Under the pieces are notes generated by a model. The model worked only from the letters and a program-made list of their open reading frames with translations. It searched no databases and was not told the origin of the DNA. Below, piece by piece: positions 60,422 through 64,000 of a DNA stretch of 64,000 bases; positions within the stretch are counted from its first letter, which is position 1, and every line of letters starts with the position of its first letter. Source of the stretch: Flavobacterium sp. ACN2 (GTDB lineage Bacteria; Bacteroidota; Bacteroidia; Flavobacteriales; Flavobacteriaceae); the NCBI RefSeq assembly GCF_002303885.1, contig NZ_MRCM01000005.1, positions 62,001 through 126,000 on the forward strand, written 5' to 3'. The position numbers and the translations under genes were made by a program.

Positions 60422-62227
60422 ATGGCAGATACAATCGAAAAAAACGTGACTCGTGGTGGTCAGTTTTTAGTTAAAGAAACAAAATGCGAGGACATCTTCA
60501 CACCAGAAGATTTCTCGGAAGAGCAGTTAATGATGCGTGACTCTGTAAAAGAGTTCGTTGACAAAGAATTATGGGCGCACAAAGATCGTTTTGAGAAAAA
60601 AGATTATGCGTATACTGAATCATCTATGCGTAAAGCTGGTGAACTTGGACTTCTTGGAGTTGCAGTTCCAGAAGAATACGGCGGATTAGGAATGGGATTT
60701 GTTTCTACAATGTTGGTTTGTGACTACATCTCTGGAGCAACAGGTTCGTTCTCTACTGCTTTTGGTGCTCACACTGGAATTGGAACTATGCCAATCACCC
60801 TTTACGGTACTGAAGAACAAAAGAAAAAATACGTTCCGAAATTGGCTACTGGAGAATGGTTTGGAGCTTATTGCTTAACTGAACCAGGCGCAGGATCTGA
60901 TGCTAACTCAGGAAAAACTAAAGCAGTTTTATCTGAAGACGGAACTCATTATTTAATTACAGGTCAAAAAATGTGGATTTCGAATGCAGGTTTCTGTAGC
61001 GTTTTCATCGTTTTTGCTCGTATTGGAGATGATAAAAATATTACAGGTTTCATCGTAGAAAACGATCCGTCTAACGGAATTTCTATGAATGAAGAAGAGC
61101 ATAAATTAGGAATCCGTGCTTCTTCTACTCGTCAGGTTTTCTTCAACGAAACAAAAGTTCCGGTTGAAAACATGTTATCTGAAAGAGGAAACGGTTTCAA
61201 AATTGCAATGAATGCTTTAAACGTTGGTCGTATTAAATTGGCTGCGGCTTGTTTAGATGCGCAAAGAAGAGTTACTTCTGGAGCTGTAAAATATGCTAAC
61301 GAAAGAATTCAGTTCAATACTTCTATTTCATCTTTTGGAGCTATCCGTTCTAAATTAGCTGAAATGGCAACTAATGCTTACGCTGGAGAAAGTGCTTCTT
61401 ACCGTGCTGCAAAAGACATCGAAGACAGAATCGCTGCTCGTGAAGCTGAAGGAACTTCTCACCAAGAAGCAGAATTGAAAGGTGTTGAAGAATATGCTAT
61501 CGAGTGTTCTATCTTGAAAGTAGCCGTTTCTGAAGACGTTCAATCTTGTTCTGATGAAGGTATCCAAATTTTTGGTGGAATGGGATTCTCTGAAGATACT
61601 CCAATGGAAAGTGCCTGGAGAGATGCTCGTATCGCTCGTATCTACGAAGGAACAAACGAAATCAACAGAATGCTTTCTGTAGGTATGTTGATCAAAAAAG
61701 CAATGAAAGGTCACGTTGATTTACTTGGACCAGCAATGAAAGTTCAAGAAGAATTAATGGGAATTCCATCTTTTGACACGCCAGATTTCTCTGAATTATT
61801 CGCAGAAGAAAAAGTAATCATAGCTAACTTGAAAAAAGTTTTCTTAATGGTTGCTGGTAGCGCTGTTCAAAAATATGGTCCTGAATTAGATGCTCACCAA
61901 CAATTATTAATGGCAGCTTCTGATATCTTAATCGAAATCTACATGGCTGAAAGTACAATTTTGAGAACTGAAAAATTAGCAAAAGCTCAAGGCGAAGATA
62001 AAGTTCAGGAGCAAATCGCTATGGCAAAATTATATTTATACAAAGCTGTAGATATCGTAAACTTAAGAGGAAAAGAAGGAATTGCTTCTTTCGCTGAAGG
62101 TGATGAGCAACGTATGATGTTAATAGGACTTAAACGTTTCACTAAATACACTAACCTGCCAAACGTTGTGGCATTGAGAGAAAAAATTGCAGCAAAATTA
62201 GTAGCAGAAGATACTTACTGCTTCTAA
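60422..62227 (+). CDS. fadE: Acyl-CoA dehydrogenase
   Basis: 601 residues, the longer FadE form of Gram-positive and Bacteroidota operons with a C-terminal extension of ~180 residues. FAD/acyl-CoA motifs include CLTEPGAGSDA, ITGQKMWISNAG and GGMGFSEDTPMESAWRDARI followed by IYEGTNEI. It catalyses the first oxidation step of beta-oxidation. Last gene of the fad block; a strong terminator follows. Confidence 0.93.
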   Translation: MADTIEKNVTRGGQFLVKETKCEDIFTPEDFSEEQLMMRDSVKEFVDKELWAHKDRFEKKDYAYTESSMRKAGELGLLGVAVPEEYGGLGMGFVSTMLVCDYISGATGSFSTAFGAHTGIGTMPITLYGTEEQKKKYVPKLATGEWFGAYCLTEPGAGSDANSGKTKAVLSEDGTHYLITGQKMWISNAGFCSVFIVFARIGDDKNITGFIVENDPSNGISMNEEEHKLGIRASSTRQVFFNETKVPVENMLSERGNGFKIAMNALNVGRIKLAAACLDAQRRVTSGAVKYANERIQFNTSISSFGAIRSKLAEMATNAYAGESASYRAAKDIEDRIAAREAEGTSHQEAELKGVEEYAIECSILKVAVSEDVQSCSDEGIQIFGGMGFSEDTPMESAWRDARIARIYEGTNEINRMLSVGMLIKKAMKGHVDLLGPAMKVQEELMGIPSFDTPDFSELFAEEKVIIANLKKVFLMVAGSAVQKYGPELDAHQQLLMAASDILIEIYMAESTILRTEKLAKAQGEDKVQEQIAMAKLYLYKAVDIVNLRGKEGIASFAEGDEQRMMLIGLKRFTKYTNLPNVVALREKIAAKLVAEDTYCF

Positions 62228-62258
62228 TATCAAGATAGTTTTTAGCTTTTAATTTGTT

Positions 62259-62299
62259 TAAGCCCGCGCAAGTCCGAAACTGCGCGGGCTTATTTTTTT
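62259..62299 (+). terminator. Terminator of the fad block
   Basis: 12-bp stem TAAGCCCGCGCA (62259-62270) with TGCGCGGGCTTA (62281-62292), 10-base loop, T run. Confidence 0.92.
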
Positions 62300-62456
62300 G
62301 TTATTTCCAGTGAAAGACATCACTTACAAGACGCAATATTTTTGCAGAAATTTGCAAAATATTCGTTAAAATTAACTTTCTAGAGCCTTTACGATGTTAA
62401 ATATTAAATGTATTACAGTATATTTAACATTCTAAAAACTATAAAAAAACAAAATA

Positions 62457-63548
62457 ATGAAACAAATTACTCTAATCGCATCCTTTTTGCTGTGTTTTGG
62501 TATTACAACCACTTTTGCACAGAAAAACAAAAAAATGGATATCATTGCCTACTATACTGGCGATTCTCAACTTATTGACCAATATGAGGTTGGAAAATTA
62601 AACCAGATTATTTTTAGTTTTTGCCATCTAAAAGATGGGAAATTAAGCGTTGATTCAGCTAAAGACTCTATTACTATCAAACATTTGGTTTCGCTTAAAG
62701 CAAAAAATCCGCAACTTAAAATTATCTTATCTCTTGGTGGCTGGGGAGGCTGTGAGCCATGCTCGGAAGCATTTTCAACTGCTGAAGGACGCTTAAAATT
62801 TGCAAAATCTGTAAAAGAAGTAAGCGATTATTTTAAAGTTGATGGTTTAGATTTAGATTGGGAATATCCATCAATTGAAGGGCTTCCTGGACATTTATAC
62901 CAAGCTGCTGATAAACCTAATTTTACAGAACTTCTTAAAATTTTACGCTCAACATTAGGAAAAAAATACGAATTGAGTTTTGCTGCGGGAGGTTTTCAAA
63001 AATGTCTAGATGAATCTATAGACTGGAAAGCTGTTGCTCCTTATGTAAACCGCATTAATATCATGAGCTACGATTTAGTTAACGGATATTCAAAAGTTAC
63101 AGGTCATCATACACCATTATACAGCACAAATCCGAAAGAAGAATCTACAGATAGAGCTGTTGAGTTTTTATTAAAAGCAGGTGTTCCTGCTGAAAAATTA
63201 GTAATTGGAGGTGCATTCTATACTAGACAATGGAAAAATGTAGAAAACATCAATAACGGATTGTATCAAGCTGGAGAGCATTTTCAAGGTGTTGATTTTA
63301 AAAACTATGTTACAACATACACAGAGGCTAACGGCTGGAAATATTTTTATGATGAAAAAGCTCAAGCGCCATATTGGTACAATGCTTCAACGAAAACTTT
63401 TGCAACATCAGATGATTTAAAATCTATCAAAGCAAAAGCAGAATATGTAAAAGCTAAAAAATTAGGCGGAATTATGTTTTGGGAACTTACTTTAGATAGT
63501 TTCCGTGACGGAATGGTAAATGAGATTTACAAAGTCAAAAAACAATAA
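62457..63548 (+). CDS. Secreted GH18 chitinase-like protein
   Basis: 363 residues with a signal peptide (cleavage near FAQ, residue 22). The GH18 barrel shows KIILSLGGWGG, the catalytic DGLDLDWEYP (Asp129, Asp132, Asp134, Glu136 as acid), NIMSYDLVNGY and GIMFWELTLD. Substrate-assisted chitin or chito-oligosaccharide hydrolysis is expected, with products used by chitin-degrading flavobacteria. Single catalytic domain, no C-terminal secretion tag seen. Monocistronic with a shared terminator. Confidence 0.9.
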   Translation: MKQITLIASFLLCFGITTTFAQKNKKMDIIAYYTGDSQLIDQYEVGKLNQIIFSFCHLKDGKLSVDSAKDSITIKHLVSLKAKNPQLKIILSLGGWGGCEPCSEAFSTAEGRLKFAKSVKEVSDYFKVDGLDLDWEYPSIEGLPGHLYQAADKPNFTELLKILRSTLGKKYELSFAAGGFQKCLDESIDWKAVAPYVNRINIMSYDLVNGYSKVTGHHTPLYSTNPKEESTDRAVEFLLKAGVPAEKLVIGGAFYTRQWKNVENINNGLYQAGEHFQGVDFKNYVTTYTEANGWKYFYDEKAQAPYWYNASTKTFATSDDLKSIKAKAEYVKAKKLGGIMFWELTLDSFRDGMVNEIYKVKKQ

Positions 63549-63556
63549 ATAATACA

Positions 63557-63586
63557 AAAGGGAATCATAATGATTCCCTTTTTTTA
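63557..63586. terminator. Bidirectional terminator
   Basis: 11-bp stem AAAGGGAATCA/TGATTCCCTTT (63557-63581), loop TAA, A and T runs on both sides, between convergent genes. Confidence 0.88.
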
Positions 63587-63602
63587 TATAAGTCGTATAA
63601 GA

Positions 63603-64000
63603 TTACTGCACCTTATTCTTATCTATTTCTCCAATAAACGGAATTGCTTCTAAAATTTCGCTTCTTATTATGGTTTGAAGATATACTTCAAGCTGAATAA
63701 ACTTTGCTGCATTAATAGATCCAATCGCTTTTTTTGCTTGATTATAAGTTTTAGAATACAATTTCTCATAATCAATATGGTTTTTCAAAGTTGCTTTAGC
63801 CAATTGATCTGCTTTTTCATCGGTTAAAGTTTCGTAATTGGCCGCATAATCGTTTATTAGTTGAAACTTAGTCTGCCCTAGAGCTTTTCGCGACGTTTCA
63901 TAATTATCGTAAACTTTAGTAAAAGCTGTTGCCTGCGCATCAGATAAATTCATGTACTGCTTTACCAGCTCAGCTTTAGATTTTCCATAAACACTTTGTA
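63603..64000 (-). CDS. Unknown helical protein, N-terminus beyond window
   Basis: The frame is open from the window edge (reading QSVYGKSKAELVKQY before the internal Met at 63953) to the stop at 63603, so the gene starts outside the window. The visible ~132 residues are helical with YMNLSDAQATAFTKVYDNYE, reminiscent of the LTxxQ-type periplasmic helical proteins (Spy/CpxP-like) common in flavobacteria. Signal peptide not visible. Assignment to that type is tentative. Confidence 0.6.
   Translation of the reverse strand, partial: QSVYGKSKAELVKQYMNLSDAQATAFTKVYDNYETSRKALGQTKFQLINDYAANYETLTDEKADQLAKATLKNHIDYEKLYSKTYNQAKKAIGSINAAKFIQLEVYLQTIIRSEILEAIPFIGEIDKNKVQ

Overview
The window looks like a chromosome segment of a Flavobacterium-type Bacteroidota, in the range of F. 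johnsoniae relatives. The evidence is the AT-rich sequence, Bacteroidota promoters (TAnnTTTG, some with an upstream TTTG), a SusC-like TonB receptor with carboxypeptidase-like N-terminal domain, a class iii type VI VgrG, many dispersed Flavobacterium-style palindromic repeats, and product families typical of that group. No rRNA, CRISPR array or integrase was seen.

Layout. 0-13 kb is mostly housekeeping: the end of a menaquinone-linked pair (menF, PaaI thioesterase), a beta-helix lipoprotein, purL, a TonB-dependent receptor, an acyl-CoA synthetase and a PhyH-like dioxygenase. 13.3-20.2 kb (minus strand) is a five-gene MoxR-vWA-beta-propeller ternary system with its own promoter. 20.4-28.3 kb (minus) is an RNA-repair island: DEDDh exonuclease, metallophosphoesterase, unknown gene, inactive phosphoesterase stub, SPFH/Band-7 protein, tRNA-like fragments, ATP-grasp protein, second exonuclease and RNA ligase. 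These are followed upstream by four tRNAs with unusual position 37, a 31-codon leader peptide with an attenuator-like terminator, a second mini-gene, and an array of four tRNA-like genes that share a body but have divergent anticodon arms. 28.3-36.2 kb holds an SDR, a DUF434 PIN-like protein, a 1688-residue DUF4132-type protein and a small unknown.

36.8-42.4 kb is a T6SS cargo region: vgrG, tiny ORFs, a DUF2931 putative immunity protein, a Tle1/DUF2235 phospholipase, and a decaying cassette bracketed by two 41-bp repeats. 43-47.2 kb is a Gabija defence operon with a small extra ORF. 47.3-55.4 kb holds tatD, rtcB and a RING/TerD-like gene behind a long leader. That leader has a 116-nt tRNA-like RNA and five copies of a spaced motif. 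An HD hydrolase and a WYL regulator follow. 55.6-62.2 kb is a MarR-fadN-fadA-fadE beta-oxidation block interrupted by an S23 four-helix-bundle gene. A GH18 chitinase and a partial unknown gene close the window.

The most interesting result is that the two RNA-repair loci (24 kb and 50-53 kb) appear to be one regulon. A 23-bp palindrome (ACTRCGCA-N7-TGCGYAGT) occurs four times, always 7-8 bp upstream of a CTTTG -7 element: before rtcB, twice in tandem before the tRNA-like/RING leader, and before the tRNA-like/SPFH operon. A WYL regulator lies nearby. With the tRNA-like molecules, the modified tRNAs and the candidate tRNA-sensing attenuator, this suggests a stress-inducible system that senses and repairs tRNA damage. 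All positions and motifs were read by eye; no database search or folding program was run.
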